Below, piece after piece: positions 52,274-60,982 of a stretch of DNA of 64,000 bases. Source of the DNA: Caldifarciminota bacterium. Its GTDB lineage: Bacteria > Hydrothermota > Tepidihabitantia > SM23-42. Positions within the stretch are counted from its first letter, which is position 1. Every line of letters starts with the position of its first letter. The translations under genes were made by a program, and so were the position numbers. The stretch spans positions 908,218 through 972,217 of the forward strand of contig CP070686.1 of NCBI GenBank assembly GCA_020353055.1. The letters run 5' to 3'. Below the pieces are notes generated by a model. That model had not been told where the DNA came from. It made no database searches and saw only the letters and a program-made list of their open reading frames with translations.

Positions 52274-53186
52274 AAATTACTTCTGAGTTACTGATGTATT
52301 TGTATGGATTTATCTTCATCCCCGACACACGCACCTCATAATGGAGGTGGGGAGAAATTGACCGACCAGTCGAACCGACTCGTGCGATCACCTGGCCACG
52401 TTTGACAGGCTCATTGTATCTGACAAGGATTTTCTGACAGTGTGCGTAGGCAGTCTTAAAACCAAATCCGTGATCGACGATCACGGTCCAACCATAGCCG
52501 CCTAACCAACCAGCATAGCTCACAAAACCATCCGCCGTCGCTAATATTCTCGTGCCTCGCGGCGCGCCGATATCGAGTCCCCAGTGCATACGCACATCAC
52601 GGTCGATCGGATCGACCCGATAGCCGTAGCCCGAGCATATCCTGCATCCAGGAAGAGGGTGTACCGAAGGCGTGTGCGACCATAAATACAGATTATCTTC
52701 GATCTGTTCATGAATATCACGCAGGCTCGTTTGACGCAGGTAGTATTTCCCTTTCAGGACATCAACCGACTCGTAGATCTCATCAATAATACGTTGCGTA
52801 TTTCGATTGGCGATATGGGGACGATCTTCAGTTTGTTTACCACCGATACCCATTGACCAGATGTCCGGATGAATGTGTGCCATTTGCCAGTAGGTGCGCT
52901 CGCGGTTATCCTGAGTGATGTGCTGATCAAAAGACTTCTGGGTCCGTCTCAAGGAAACATTTATCGATTCGAGTTTCGCAACCAGATTCTTATTCTCACG
53001 TTCTACTTTAGTGAGATGCATTTTCACAAACGTACGTCTTGTGCTGTTGACGAACAATACGATCGTCGATACGGTGGCGGTGATAAAAAATCCAGCGAGA
53101 ATATAAAAGAGGATTATCGGCAGTCTCAGTGTTCTGAGGAGATTTCGTTTCTTCGATACAAGAATTACCTCAAGACGGTTTTCCAT
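52266..53186 (-). CDS. Membrane-anchored M23 peptidase (LytM-like)
   Basis: 306 aa. An N-terminal transmembrane helix (about 21-45), a coiled-coil segment (about 57-95) and a C-terminal M23 domain (about 175-290). Zinc and catalytic residues: HxxxD in MHWGLDIG, and HLHYEVR near the end. It cuts peptidoglycan peptide bridges or activates amidases. The -10 box lies 6 nt before the ATG at 53186, so leaderless. Divergent from uppS. Confidence 0.93.
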   Translation of the reverse strand: MENRLEVILVSKKRNLLRTLRLPIILFYILAGFFITATVSTIVLFVNSTRRTFVKMHLTKVERENKNLVAKLESINVSLRRTQKSFDQHITQDNRERTYWQMAHIHPDIWSMGIGGKQTEDRPHIANRNTQRIIDEIYESVDVLKGKYYLRQTSLRDIHEQIEDNLYLWSHTPSVHPLPGCRICSGYGYRVDPIDRDVRMHWGLDIGAPRGTRILATADGFVSYAGWLGGYGWTVIVDHGFGFKTAYAHCQKILVRYNEPVKRGQVIARVGSTGRSISPHLHYEVRVSGMKINPYKYISNSEVIFD

Positions 53187-53192
53187 TATGTG

Positions 53193-53220
53193 ATTATATA
53201 CAGATATCGGTTTTTGTCAA
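53193..53220 (-). promoter_or_regulatory. Leaderless promoter of the M23 peptidase gene
   Basis: TTGACA (53220-53215), a 16-bp spacer and TATAAT (53198-53193). The ATG at 53186 starts 6 nt after the -10 box. Confidence 0.78.
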
Positions 53221-53350
53221 TGATATAAAGTTCATAATCAGGGAGCAGGCGTAGTTTTGACATGTTACAAAGAATTTCGCTACCAGCGACGCGACCTTGC
53301 AATTCCCACGTAATTTCGACAATATTTTCATAAGATACCGAGCCAAATGG

Positions 53351-53378
53351 TTGACAAAGCGATACCCGAAGGTATAAT
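53351..53378 (+). promoter_or_regulatory. Leaderless promoter of uppS
   Basis: TTGACA (53351-53356), a 16-bp spacer and TATAAT (53373-53378). ATG occurs both directly after the box (53379) and 6 nt on (53385). Only the second lies at the expected transcription start, so it is the likely start codon. Confidence 0.8.
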
Positions 53379-53384
53379 ATGGCC

Positions 53385-54089
53385 ATGCAAGAGCCGGTCC
53401 ACGTGGCGATCATCATGGATGGAAATGGGCGCTGGGCAAGGAAGCGCGGCCTACCCAGGGTCATAGGTCACCGTCAAGGCGTGGAGTCAGTGAGGACGGT
53501 CGTCAAGACATCCACCAATATTGGAGTGAAATACCTGACTCTATATACCTTTTCTACAGAAAATTGGCAGCGCCCGGAGGAAGAAGTTCAGACCCTGATG
53601 AATATGCTCGAGGAAATGCTCGTGAAGGAAACCCCCGAACTCAGCAAAAATAATGTCCGTATAAATGCGATTGGACGTCTGGATGCTCTATATGAGAATG
53701 CGCGCAGTGCGTTGCGTGAATCAATCGATGAGACCAAAAACAATACCGGCCTAGTGTTGACACTCTGCCTTAACTACGGCAGCCGCGGTGAGATAGTTGA
53801 CGCGGTGAAGAAAATTGTCGAGAAAGAACGAGAAAAAGGCATCGACCTCGCCAATTTTCACGAAGAAGACTTTGCATCATATCTGTATGACCCCGCCCTC
53901 CCTGAACCAGATTTGATGATCCGCACCGGTTCAGAAAAAAGGGAGCGCATTTCGAATTTCTTGCTCTGGCAAATCGCCTATACCGAAGTATATTTTACCA
54001 AAACACTTTGGCCTGATTTTCGAGAAAGGGAATACACCGCAGCCATTGATTCTTTTAAGCAAAGGGAGCGTTTGTTTGGCCGTGTCTGA
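53385..54089 (+). CDS. uppS: Undecaprenyl diphosphate synthase
   Basis: cis-Prenyltransferase of 234 aa that builds the C55 lipid carrier for peptidoglycan. Catalytic D12 in IMDGNGRWA, then GHRQGVESVRTVV, TLYTFSTENWQRP and C-terminal DLMIRTGSEKRERISNFLLWQ. The LWQ and RTGxExR features are full. The ATG at 53385 fits the usual length and the predicted leaderless start; two residues more are possible. It is first in the uppS-cdsA-rarA-GGR operon. Confidence 0.96.
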   Translation: MQEPVHVAIIMDGNGRWARKRGLPRVIGHRQGVESVRTVVKTSTNIGVKYLTLYTFSTENWQRPEEEVQTLMNMLEEMLVKETPELSKNNVRINAIGRLDALYENARSALRESIDETKNNTGLVLTLCLNYGSRGEIVDAVKKIVEKEREKGIDLANFHEEDFASYLYDPALPEPDLMIRTGSEKRERISNFLLWQIAYTEVYFTKTLWPDFREREYTAAIDSFKQRERLFGRV

Positions 54090-54879
54090 CCTGAAGAAGA
54101 GAACCATAACCGGGATAGCCCTGATCGTTGCGATTGTATTTTTTATATGGGTAGATCGCATTTTTCTGCCGATCTTCATGCTCGCATTTGTAACATTTGC
54201 CAGCAACGAGTATTTCAGGTTCTGGCACCGAAAAGATATCTATCCGCACACGCTTGCCGTGTTATTCCCGATCTACGCAATCACACTCCTTGTCTATTAT
54301 GAAACACCACTCGTTCTCCCTATGTTCATCCTCCTCATCTTCGTTTGTATCCTGTCGATCATACGTTTCCCTGGTGCGCGCCGCACCCAGAATTTCCTCG
54401 CCGAGGTTGCCGCTGGATTCTTTGGCACTGTCTATCTGTCGATTCTACCCGTAACTATCATTTTGCTGCGCAAAATCAGCTTTGCAATCTGTATGATGCC
54501 CTTCATCCTGACCTGGCTGTATGACACATTTGCATATTTTGTTGGCAGCGCAATCGGAAAACATCATCTTGCTCCGAAGCTCAGCCCGAAGAAGACATGG
54601 GAAGGAACCATTCTCGCCCTGCCTCTCACCTTCCCTTTCACCCTCTTCTTGAGTCGCATATGGTATCCGGATTTTGGCGTATTCGATTCGATCGTGATCA
54701 CGGCCGGGATCGGCGTTCTTGGCACACTCGGAGACCTCTTTGAATCCGGGATGAAAAGAGAGGTTGGACTGAAAGACGCATCAAATGTTTTCCCTGGACA
54801 TGGCGGTTTTCTCGACCGCATCGATTCCCTCATATTTAGTATACCATTCTTCTATATGTATTTGATAACAACTTCATGA
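54076..54879 (+). CDS. cdsA: Phosphatidate cytidylyltransferase
   Basis: Integral-membrane enzyme of 267 aa making CDP-diacylglycerol. About eight transmembrane helices. The CdsA signature reads SPKKTWEGT, GDLFESGMKRE, KDASNVFPGHGGFLDRIDSL with the conserved Asp pair. TTG at 54076 or GTG at 54082 is likely the start; AAAGGGAG lies 6 nt upstream of TTG. The start lies inside the uppS 3' end (14-nt overlap). Confidence 0.92.
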   Translation: MAVSDLKKRTITGIALIVAIVFFIWVDRIFLPIFMLAFVTFASNEYFRFWHRKDIYPHTLAVLFPIYAITLLVYYETPLVLPMFILLIFVCILSIIRFPGARRTQNFLAEVAAGFFGTVYLSILPVTIILLRKISFAICMMPFILTWLYDTFAYFVGSAIGKHHLAPKLSPKKTWEGTILALPLTFPFTLFLSRIWYPDFGVFDSIVITAGIGVLGTLGDLFESGMKREVGLKDASNVFPGHGGFLDRIDSLIFSIPFFYMYLITTS

Positions 54880-56084
54880 CCGCAAAAACACCGTTGGCTG
54901 ACCGTATGCGCCCGGAGAAATTTGACGAGGTACTAGGGCAAGATCACTTGTTGGGTACCGGCCGGCCGATAACTCGGCAGATCGAGGAGCGAAGATTATT
55001 TTCGATGGTCCTCTTTGGCCCTCCCGGCAGCGGGAAGACAACTATCGCCCGACTACTGGCGCAGAAATTTGAAGCCGACTTCGTATCCTTCTCAGCCGCC
55101 ACGAGTGGGATCGTTGAAATCAAGAAATTCATGGGGGAAGCAGCCAAGCGAAAGCAATTATACAATCGCGAGACGATTATCTTCATCGATGAAATTCATC
55201 GCTTCAACCGAGCACAGCAGGATGCCTTTCTACCGTACCTGGAAAAAGGCACGATCACGCTGATCGGCGCCACAACCGAAAATCCTTCGTTCGAACTCAA
55301 TTCCAGTCTGATATCCAGGATCAAAGTCTATATGCTCTACCCACTATCATTTGAAAACATCAAATCTATACTAATGAAAACTCTGAAATCAAACAAAGGA
55401 TTTTCTGACAAGTTAAAGATTGACGATAATGCACTCGACTTCATTGCCAACATATCCGACGGTGATGCACGTGTTGCATTGAACGCTCTCGAACTCTCGG
55501 GTCTGGCATCGAAGGAGAAATGCATCGACCTGAAAACAGCCGAGGAGGTCGTACAGCGCAAGGCGCTGCGCTACGACAAAGCCGGTGAAGAGCACTATAA
55601 TCTGATCTCTGCCTTGCATAAATCTCTGCGGGGATCAGACCCGGATGCTGCACTTTACTGGCTCGCACGGATGCTCGAAGCCGGTGAAGATCCGCTCTAC
55701 ATAGCACGGCGTCTTATCCGCTTCGCGGTTGAGGACATCGGCATGGCCGATTCCCAAGCGCTGCTGATCGCAATCGCGGCAAAGGATGCAATCCATTTCA
55801 TAGGTCGGCCCGAGGGGGATCTTGCACTTGCGGAATGTGTTGCCTACCTTGCGCGTGCCCCAAAAAACAATAGCCTGTACCTTGGATATGAAGAGGCAAA
55901 AAAGGATGCCCTGGAAACGCATGCCGAACCCGTACCCCTGCACATTCGTAATGCGCCTACTCCTTTGATGAAAAAGCTGGGCTATGGCAAGGGCTACAAG
56001 TACCCCCACGATTACCCGCAGGCAAAGGTAGACCAGGAATATCTGCCAAAGAAACTCAAGAATAAGAAATACCTAAAGGAATAA
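54876..56084 (+). CDS. rarA: Replication-associated recombination protein RarA (MgsA) AAA ATPase
   Basis: 402 aa, cytosolic ATPase at stalled forks. Walker A GPPGSGKTT (about 48-56), Walker B IIFIDEIHRFNRAQQD (about 99-106), sensor 1 LIGATTENPSF, and the MgsA C-terminal tetramerisation domain (about 290-400). The ATG overlaps the cdsA stop by 4 nt (ATGA). Length is typical. Confidence 0.95.
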   Translation: MTAKTPLADRMRPEKFDEVLGQDHLLGTGRPITRQIEERRLFSMVLFGPPGSGKTTIARLLAQKFEADFVSFSAATSGIVEIKKFMGEAAKRKQLYNRETIIFIDEIHRFNRAQQDAFLPYLEKGTITLIGATTENPSFELNSSLISRIKVYMLYPLSFENIKSILMKTLKSNKGFSDKLKIDDNALDFIANISDGDARVALNALELSGLASKEKCIDLKTAEEVVQRKALRYDKAGEEHYNLISALHKSLRGSDPDAALYWLARMLEAGEDPLYIARRLIRFAVEDIGMADSQALLIAIAAKDAIHFIGRPEGDLALAECVAYLARAPKNNSLYLGYEEAKKDALETHAEPVPLHIRNAPTPLMKKLGYGKGYKYPHDYPQAKVDQEYLPKKLKNKKYLKE

Positions 56085-56098
56085 CCACCATTTGGTCT

Positions 56099-57241
56099 AT
56101 GAGTCGCAACTATGACCTGATCATAATCGGGGCCGGACCAGCCGGTTCTGCAGCAGCCGCTGCTGCATCAGAAGAAGGTGTTTCCGTGCTCATGCTCGAA
56201 GAGCATGCAGAGATCGGCTCACCTCTTGCATGTGCCGAGGGTTTGTCACGTAGCACAATCAAAGGATATCTTGATATCAAATCCGAATGGATTTCGCAGA
56301 AACTATCTGGTTCAATCATCCGGGATCCCGGTGGTAAAGAATTCACGATAGAATATCCTAACGTTGGCTGGGTACTGAATCGAAAAGTATTTGATCCGGC
56401 AATTGCAGAATTCGCTGAAAGCAAAGGTGCGGTCATAAAGAAATCAGCTAAGGCCGTTGGCATACAGGATAATGAAGTGATCGTGAGTAGAAACGGAAAG
56501 ACAAGAACCTATAAGTTCAAGTACCTCATCGGAGCGGATGGTGTCGCTTCGAATGTTGGACGCTGGATGGGAATAGACACACGGATGAGTTTAAGCGAGA
56601 TAGAGATATGCGCCGAATACCTGCTGAGCAAGATAAATACCAACCCCGAATACGCCTATCTGATATTCGGCAGCAGCTATGCACCCGGCGGCTATGCGTG
56701 GATATTTCCCAAATCAACCACTTCGGCAAATGTCGGGCTGGGCATCTCACCGCTGAAGACAAAGAAAAAACCCAAGCAACTGCTCGACCATTGGGTAAGG
56801 CAGGAATTTCCGGATGCCAGAATCGAAGAGCGGATCTTCAGTGGGGTGCCGGCAAAGGTTCTGAAGAGATTTTCTGGTAGGAGTTTCTGTTTGGTCGGCG
56901 ATGCGGCACGTCTGGCCGATCCGCTCAGCGGTGCGGGCATCGCCAATGGAATCAAATCCGGTTTCATTGCTGGCCGCAACGCTGCCGCTATCATCAGGGG
57001 GAGAAAAGATAACCTCGAGTCCGAGATACGAGCTGAGATCTTGAACGAGATCGAATGGCATCATCGTGTACGTAAGGTCTATCTGAAGCTAACCGACAAT
57101 GATTTTCAGACTATCTTTAGAATTGCCGAAAAGATATTCCGCGGCAAACCGGTCAAAGATATTAACACGCGGCAACTTGTAAGACAAATCTTGCTCGCGT
57201 CACCGCATCTGCTTGGACTGGGATTCAGGCTCTTGCTGTAG
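56099..57241 (+). CDS. Geranylgeranyl reductase family FAD-dependent oxidoreductase
   Basis: 380 aa, cytosolic flavoprotein. FAD-binding GAGPAGSAAAAAASEEG (about 10-26), then RKVFDPAIAEFAESKG, YLIGADGVAS and the second FAD motif VGDAARLADPLSGAGIANGIKSG. It has the typical GGR family hallmarks, so it should reduce isoprenoid double bonds, as in archaeal lipids or menaquinone side chains. It is 15 bp after rarA in the uppS operon, which supports an isoprenoid role, but the substrate is unknown. Confidence 0.9.
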   Translation: MSRNYDLIIIGAGPAGSAAAAAASEEGVSVLMLEEHAEIGSPLACAEGLSRSTIKGYLDIKSEWISQKLSGSIIRDPGGKEFTIEYPNVGWVLNRKVFDPAIAEFAESKGAVIKKSAKAVGIQDNEVIVSRNGKTRTYKFKYLIGADGVASNVGRWMGIDTRMSLSEIEICAEYLLSKINTNPEYAYLIFGSSYAPGGYAWIFPKSTTSANVGLGISPLKTKKKPKQLLDHWVRQEFPDARIEERIFSGVPAKVLKRFSGRSFCLVGDAARLADPLSGAGIANGIKSGFIAGRNAAAIIRGRKDNLESEIRAEILNEIEWHHRVRKVYLKLTDNDFQTIFRIAEKIFRGKPVKDINTRQLVRQILLASPHLLGLGFRLLL

Positions 57242-57253
57242 ATAACAACACCG

Positions 57254-57288
57254 GAAAAGTAATCAAGAAATCATTACTTTTCTTTTTT
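57254..57288 (+). terminator. Intrinsic terminator of the uppS operon
   Basis: GAAAAGTAAT (57254-57263) pairs with ATTACTTTTC (57273-57282) with a 9-nt loop and is followed by six T. Confidence 0.85.
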
Positions 57289-57657
57289 CTTCTCCGGCTC
57301 TCTCTTCTCTCTTTGCGGTACTTCGGGTTGCTTCTTTTTTGTCTGTTCGATTTTCTTCTTGTCGATCAACTCTTTGTATTTTGATTTTTTTGTCTTTATG
57401 TTCTGAAAATCATCTTCACGGCGGTCGTTAACACCGTTCGAATTCGAATCCTGGAATCTATCTTGCTCTCTATCATTCTTTTGAACAACGGTCGTTCTCT
57501 GTGTCCGCGTTCCGCGCGAACCGGTCCGCGGCGACGTCTGCTTTGCCTCGACCTTGACCCCGGACTTCTTTTCTTCTTCCGAATTGCCCTGACGTGGAAC
57601 TTGCTCTATCGCAAGCAGCATACTCGCCATGAACAAAAGTAACATAAATTTCTTCAT
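57274..57657 (-). CDS. Exported charged low-complexity protein
   Basis: 127 aa, not recognised. Signal peptide MKKFMLLLFMASMLLA, then a strongly charged, disordered region rich in Lys, Glu, Arg and Gln. It carries DSNSNGVNDRREDD, similar to calcium-binding type 3 or dockerin-like loops (DxNxNGxxD). Ends in a run of Lys and Glu. It is last in a four-gene envelope cluster with PEGA, Trp/Tyr-rich and FnIII proteins. Low sequence complexity limits inference. Confidence 0.65.
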   Translation of the reverse strand: MKKFMLLLFMASMLLAIEQVPRQGNSEEEKKSGVKVEAKQTSPRTGSRGTRTQRTTVVQKNDREQDRFQDSNSNGVNDRREDDFQNIKTKKSKYKELIDKKKIEQTKKKQPEVPQREKREPEKKKEK

Positions 57658-57707
57658 CTTTTACCTCGCAAAATTATAAGCATATCATTTCTCATGTCAA
57701 CACCCTT

Positions 57708-58319
57708 TCAGAGTCTAACATGTACCTTGCGCTTCTCACCTGCATTCAACGAAACCTCGCGCCGCAATGTCCGGTATCCTGCCTTCTTCACTTCGACCAG
57801 GTATTCACCGGACTTCAATACGATTGCACGCGGCGTTTCTCCGGCATATTCTCGATCGCCCGTTTCTATATCCGTCACGTAGATTCGACAACGGGGCGGA
57901 AGGCTCACGATTATTAGTTCAGCAGGCTCTGCTTCTTTGATCTCGATGTCTATGACTTCGGTAACGATATCCGGTCCTTCGTCATTGAGCGCCGGCAAAC
58001 GGTTTGTGGACGCAACTGCGATGATCGTCTCTACGCCTGTGGGTCCGCTCACCCGATAATCATAATCGGCATAGTCAGGAGGTAATTGGTAAACTTGACC
58101 GCCACGCACCCACCCGTTATCATCCTGTGGGGGGAAGAGCCGTGTTACCCCTCCCCCCTGCTCGACATTATATACAGCGAGATAGCATGATTGATTCGCT
58201 GAGAAATATATCGTCAAAAAGTCACCTGGATTGTAGGGCGCACCCTCGTGGTCGGTCCACAGCGAAACCTCGAGTGGTGCGCCAGCCGTAATGAGTGAAA
58301 TCAGAAGAACGAAGAACAT
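57708..58319 (-). CDS. Exported DUF4384 plus PEGA domain protein
   Basis: 203 aa. A short signal peptide (MFFVLLISLITAG) is followed by a DUF4384-like beta domain (about 15-110; TIYFSANQSCYLAVYNVEQGG, RLFPPQDDNGWV) and a PEGA domain (about 130-203; PAELIIVSLPPRC, AGETPRAIVLKSGEYLVEVKKAGY). Such proteins bind surface components or assist outer-membrane sensing. It is 2 bp after the Trp/Tyr-rich gene, so part of the same operon. Confidence 0.85.
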   Translation of the reverse strand: MFFVLLISLITAGAPLEVSLWTDHEGAPYNPGDFLTIYFSANQSCYLAVYNVEQGGGVTRLFPPQDDNGWVRGGQVYQLPPDYADYDYRVSGPTGVETIIAVASTNRLPALNDEGPDIVTEVIDIEIKEAEPAELIIVSLPPRCRIYVTDIETGDREYAGETPRAIVLKSGEYLVEVKKAGYRTLRREVSLNAGEKRKVHVRL

Positions 58320-58321
58320 CC

Positions 58322-59416
58322 TTACCTCGTGTTTTCCGTTGAGTAAAATCGGTCATCACGCGGATTACGTGAGCCGCTCGGTCGTCGCTCCTGCGGTCTC
58401 TGAGATTGGGGCGTGCTTTTTCGATTATCAGTCCTGGGTTTCTCGCTTTTTTCCTCTTTGCGATCCGGAGTCCTGACCTCGACTTCCTTGCGACCCTTTG
58501 ATCTCTCTGAACTCTGAGACGATGGACGCTCTTCCTTTCTGTCAGTACGCTCAACGCGCTGACCTGGCCGGCCCGGAGAAACGGGCTGGCTGTTTCTCTG
58601 ACTCTTGCTTTCCTTCTTAATACGCGATGGCGTCTGAACGCGTGTTTGTTCCTGCGGTTTACTCGATTTTGTATTCCTGCTCTCAGTTTGCACGCGAGCC
58701 TGGCTCCCTGTACTCATTCTTGTGTTACTATTCGTGTTGCTATTCATCCTAGTTTCATTTGTCCTGGCAATGGGTCTCTCGCGCCCTGCTAGTTCATTGA
58801 TATCAATATTCATGTCTTTAATGCCATGCTGTCGGTTCTTGGTAGCGATCTCCCGGTTGACCTGCTTAACATAGTTCGTCCGCATCCTCTCAAGGTTACC
58901 ACTGCGCTGCTCTCTTTCAACACGTGCGAAGAGTTCAGGATCATTCTGCCTGGTCAGGTTCATGATTTGATTTTCCTGATACGGCAGGTTGATCTCACGC
59001 GGTGGCTTTTCTGGAAGATATATGCCATTTGTCCTTGCCTTTACACGTAGTACATGGTATGAGTAAGGCAAACGGTAACGGACATACTGGCCGTAGCGTG
59101 GCCTGTACCACCATGTGCCGTGGTCATACCAAACGACGTAGAATCCGGCATAGAAGAAATCCATATGGAAGTGATGACACCAGTGGCATCGCGACCAATA
59201 CCAATCCCACCACCATGGATACCACCATACGAAGCGAACGCAATAATATCCGTATGGCATGTATACCCAATAACCATTATACCAGTAATCGTTGTACCAG
59301 TATTCGTCATAGTAGCCGGGCTCGTTATAGTCATAAGTATAGTAGATGTTGGTAATGTTGTCGGCAAACATCGGTACAACGGCAAGGAATAATAAAAGAA
59401 ATAATGAACGTTTCAT
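58322..59416 (-). CDS. Exported aromatic-rich protein with disordered basic tail
   Basis: 364 aa, not recognised. After the signal peptide (1-18) residues 22-118 are extremely rich in Tyr and Trp: YYDEYWYNDYWYNGYW, WWYPWWWDWYWS and CHWCHHFHMDFFYAGFY. A CxxC and many His suggest metal binding or insertion into a lipid or wall layer. Residues 150-364 are disordered, rich in Arg, Ser, Asn and Gln. Similar domains (DUF6600-type) have Tyr/Pro/Trp repeats. The C-terminus could bind polyanions such as nucleic acid or lipopolysaccharide. Co-transcribed with the PEGA and FnIII genes. Confidence 0.7.
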   Translation of the reverse strand: MKRSLFLLLFLAVVPMFADNITNIYYTYDYNEPGYYDEYWYNDYWYNGYWVYMPYGYYCVRFVWWYPWWWDWYWSRCHWCHHFHMDFFYAGFYVVWYDHGTWWYRPRYGQYVRYRLPYSYHVLRVKARTNGIYLPEKPPREINLPYQENQIMNLTRQNDPELFARVEREQRSGNLERMRTNYVKQVNREIATKNRQHGIKDMNIDINELAGRERPIARTNETRMNSNTNSNTRMSTGSQARVQTESRNTKSSKPQEQTRVQTPSRIKKESKSQRNSQPVSPGRPGQRVERTDRKEERPSSQSSERSKGRKEVEVRTPDRKEEKSEKPRTDNRKSTPQSQRPQERRPSGSRNPRDDRFYSTENTR

Positions 59417-59417
59417 C

Positions 59418-60197
59418 TTAGCCTCCTTGGTTCATTACTAATTCCGGGTTACCCGGATCGATCTGGTAAGCCCAGTCGAATACTACCGAGTACGTACCCA
59501 AAGCAATCACACGGAATTTTGCATAGTGATTATCCCATGTGTGCATAATGTAGGTATGCCCCGGTATTGCCTCAACCTTACCGGTCACAGACCAGCCCTG
59601 CTGAGGTGCGTAGGTTATTTCATCAAATGACGAAGTATAACCGAAATCCTGGATCAAACCGGCCGGATGTCCTACGTAGAAACAATAAGCCTGCTCGATT
59701 TCATCATAACCGTAGTAGAAATCGCAAGTCGGGTAGTCGTATGCTACGATACTGTAGGCGCTGAATTTCCAACCAGCATAGTCAGGGTAGATAGTGTAGT
59801 CGAACACCTGCTCATCAAAACCTTCTGGCCGCGGAGTATCATAAACTATCTCGTATGATAACTCGCTCTCGTTACCGTCATAGTCGAAAGATGTCACCGC
59901 ATAATAATATGTCTGACCATTGATCAATCCGTAATCAAGGAAGTAATCGAGATTTGTTTCACCGATCTCGTAGTAGAGACCAAAGGGTTCGAGACTACGG
60001 TAGATACGATAGCCGGCAAGGTCATGTTCGGTATTCTGATACCAGACGAGGAGCACTTCCTCATCACCGGTTATCGACCTCAAGCCCCTGGGCACCGCGG
60101 GCGGTTCGTTGTCAAGGCTTTCAAATGAACAGCCAGCCAGCCCCAGCAGGCCGCTAATTACTATCATGTTTAGGAAGATTTTTGCTCTTTTCATCAT
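59418..60197 (-). CDS. FnIII-domain lipoprotein
   Basis: 259 aa. Signal with lipobox GLAGC (Cys about 23), then a fibronectin type III domain (about 32-122; PAVPRGLRSITGDEEVLLVW, AGYRIYRSLEPFG, YYYAVTSFDYDGNESE), followed by an unclassified beta-rich region with many Tyr. It is first in the four-gene operon, with AGAGGTG before the ATG at 60197. Likely a periplasmic or outer-membrane facing anchor. Confidence 0.82.
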   Translation of the reverse strand: MMKRAKIFLNMIVISGLLGLAGCSFESLDNEPPAVPRGLRSITGDEEVLLVWYQNTEHDLAGYRIYRSLEPFGLYYEIGETNLDYFLDYGLINGQTYYYAVTSFDYDGNESELSYEIVYDTPRPEGFDEQVFDYTIYPDYAGWKFSAYSIVAYDYPTCDFYYGYDEIEQAYCFYVGHPAGLIQDFGYTSSFDEITYAPQQGWSVTGKVEAIPGHTYIMHTWDNHYAKFRVIALGTYSVVFDWAYQIDPGNPELVMNQGG

Positions 60198-60283
60198 TCA
60201 CCTCTGCCATATATAATAGCATATACTGTGCCAGGTGAAAGTGATGAAATTTCGGAACAAATCAATATATTGGTGCCCAAATC

Positions 60284-60300
60284 TTGTGCGTTATGCACAA
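60284..60300. repeat. Palindrome upstream of the envelope operon
   Basis: TTGTGC (60284-60289) and GCACAA (60295-60300) with a 5-nt loop; a further GTGCAC lies at 60306. No promoter was found between 60198 and 60485, so the palindrome could be an operator or hairpin. Confidence 0.35.
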
Positions 60301-60485
60301 AAATGGTGCACTCGGGGACAGGCATAACATTCTTAACATTTTGTCTGCTCTGCATGCGCTAACACCGATTTGCATACAGATTAAGATAATCGTAAGAACT
60401 GTGTGTAAAATATGAATTCCGCGGTCAAGACGGACCGATTCAACGCCAACCTCTCACATTCTCAACTTCTGAAATTACTGCGGTA

Positions 60486-60959
60486 CTAGAGTTTCACGAG
60501 TCGTTTTTCAAACTCCACTACAATATGCTTCTTGCCCTTCCTTGCGACCTTGTGTCCTTCTTTCTGGAGGAGTTTCTTTTGCACATCTACGCCACCCGGG
60601 TATTTTTCGTTGATGACGCCACCGGTTTTGAGCGTACGCCAGAAGGGTGTAATACGCTTTTTCCCATCTTGCCAGGCTTCATGCGCAGCATGTGCCGCCA
60701 CCCAGGCAAAGACACCGCACGTAATGGGGCAGCCAATCGTGGCCTTATGTTTTTTTGCCAGGTAATCGCGTATCTCGTTGATCGTGATGAGTTTCCCCTT
60801 CGGTACTTTTCTCATGAGTTCATCAACTTCTATTGGCGCCGGGATTACTACTGTGCCACCGCCCCATTTCTTACTCATCTTTTCACTTATTTCTATTACT
60901 TTGGGCAAACCCTTGCTGTCATACAGTTTATCATGCCACGATTTTCGTTTCTTGGCCAT
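60486..60959 (-). CDS. MGMT-family alkyltransferase-like DNA-binding protein
   Basis: 157 aa with the C-terminal DNA-binding domain fold of O6-alkylguanine-DNA methyltransferase. Recognisable: MRKVPKGKLITINEIRDYLAKKH, TIGCPITCGVFAWVAAHAAHEA and RTLKTGGVINEKYPGG. The PCHR active site is absent, replaced by PITCGV, with a Cys close by, so alkyl transfer is uncertain. It may act as an alkyltransferase-like damage flag or as an unrelated winged-helix regulator. It is 23 bp downstream of the LEA14 gene on the same strand. Confidence 0.85.
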   Translation of the reverse strand: MAKKRKSWHDKLYDSKGLPKVIEISEKMSKKWGGGTVVIPAPIEVDELMRKVPKGKLITINEIRDYLAKKHKATIGCPITCGVFAWVAAHAAHEAWQDGKKRITPFWRTLKTGGVINEKYPGGVDVQKKLLQKEGHKVARKGKKHIVVEFEKRLVKL

Positions 60960-60982
60960 GTATCCCCCCTGTACTACAAATA

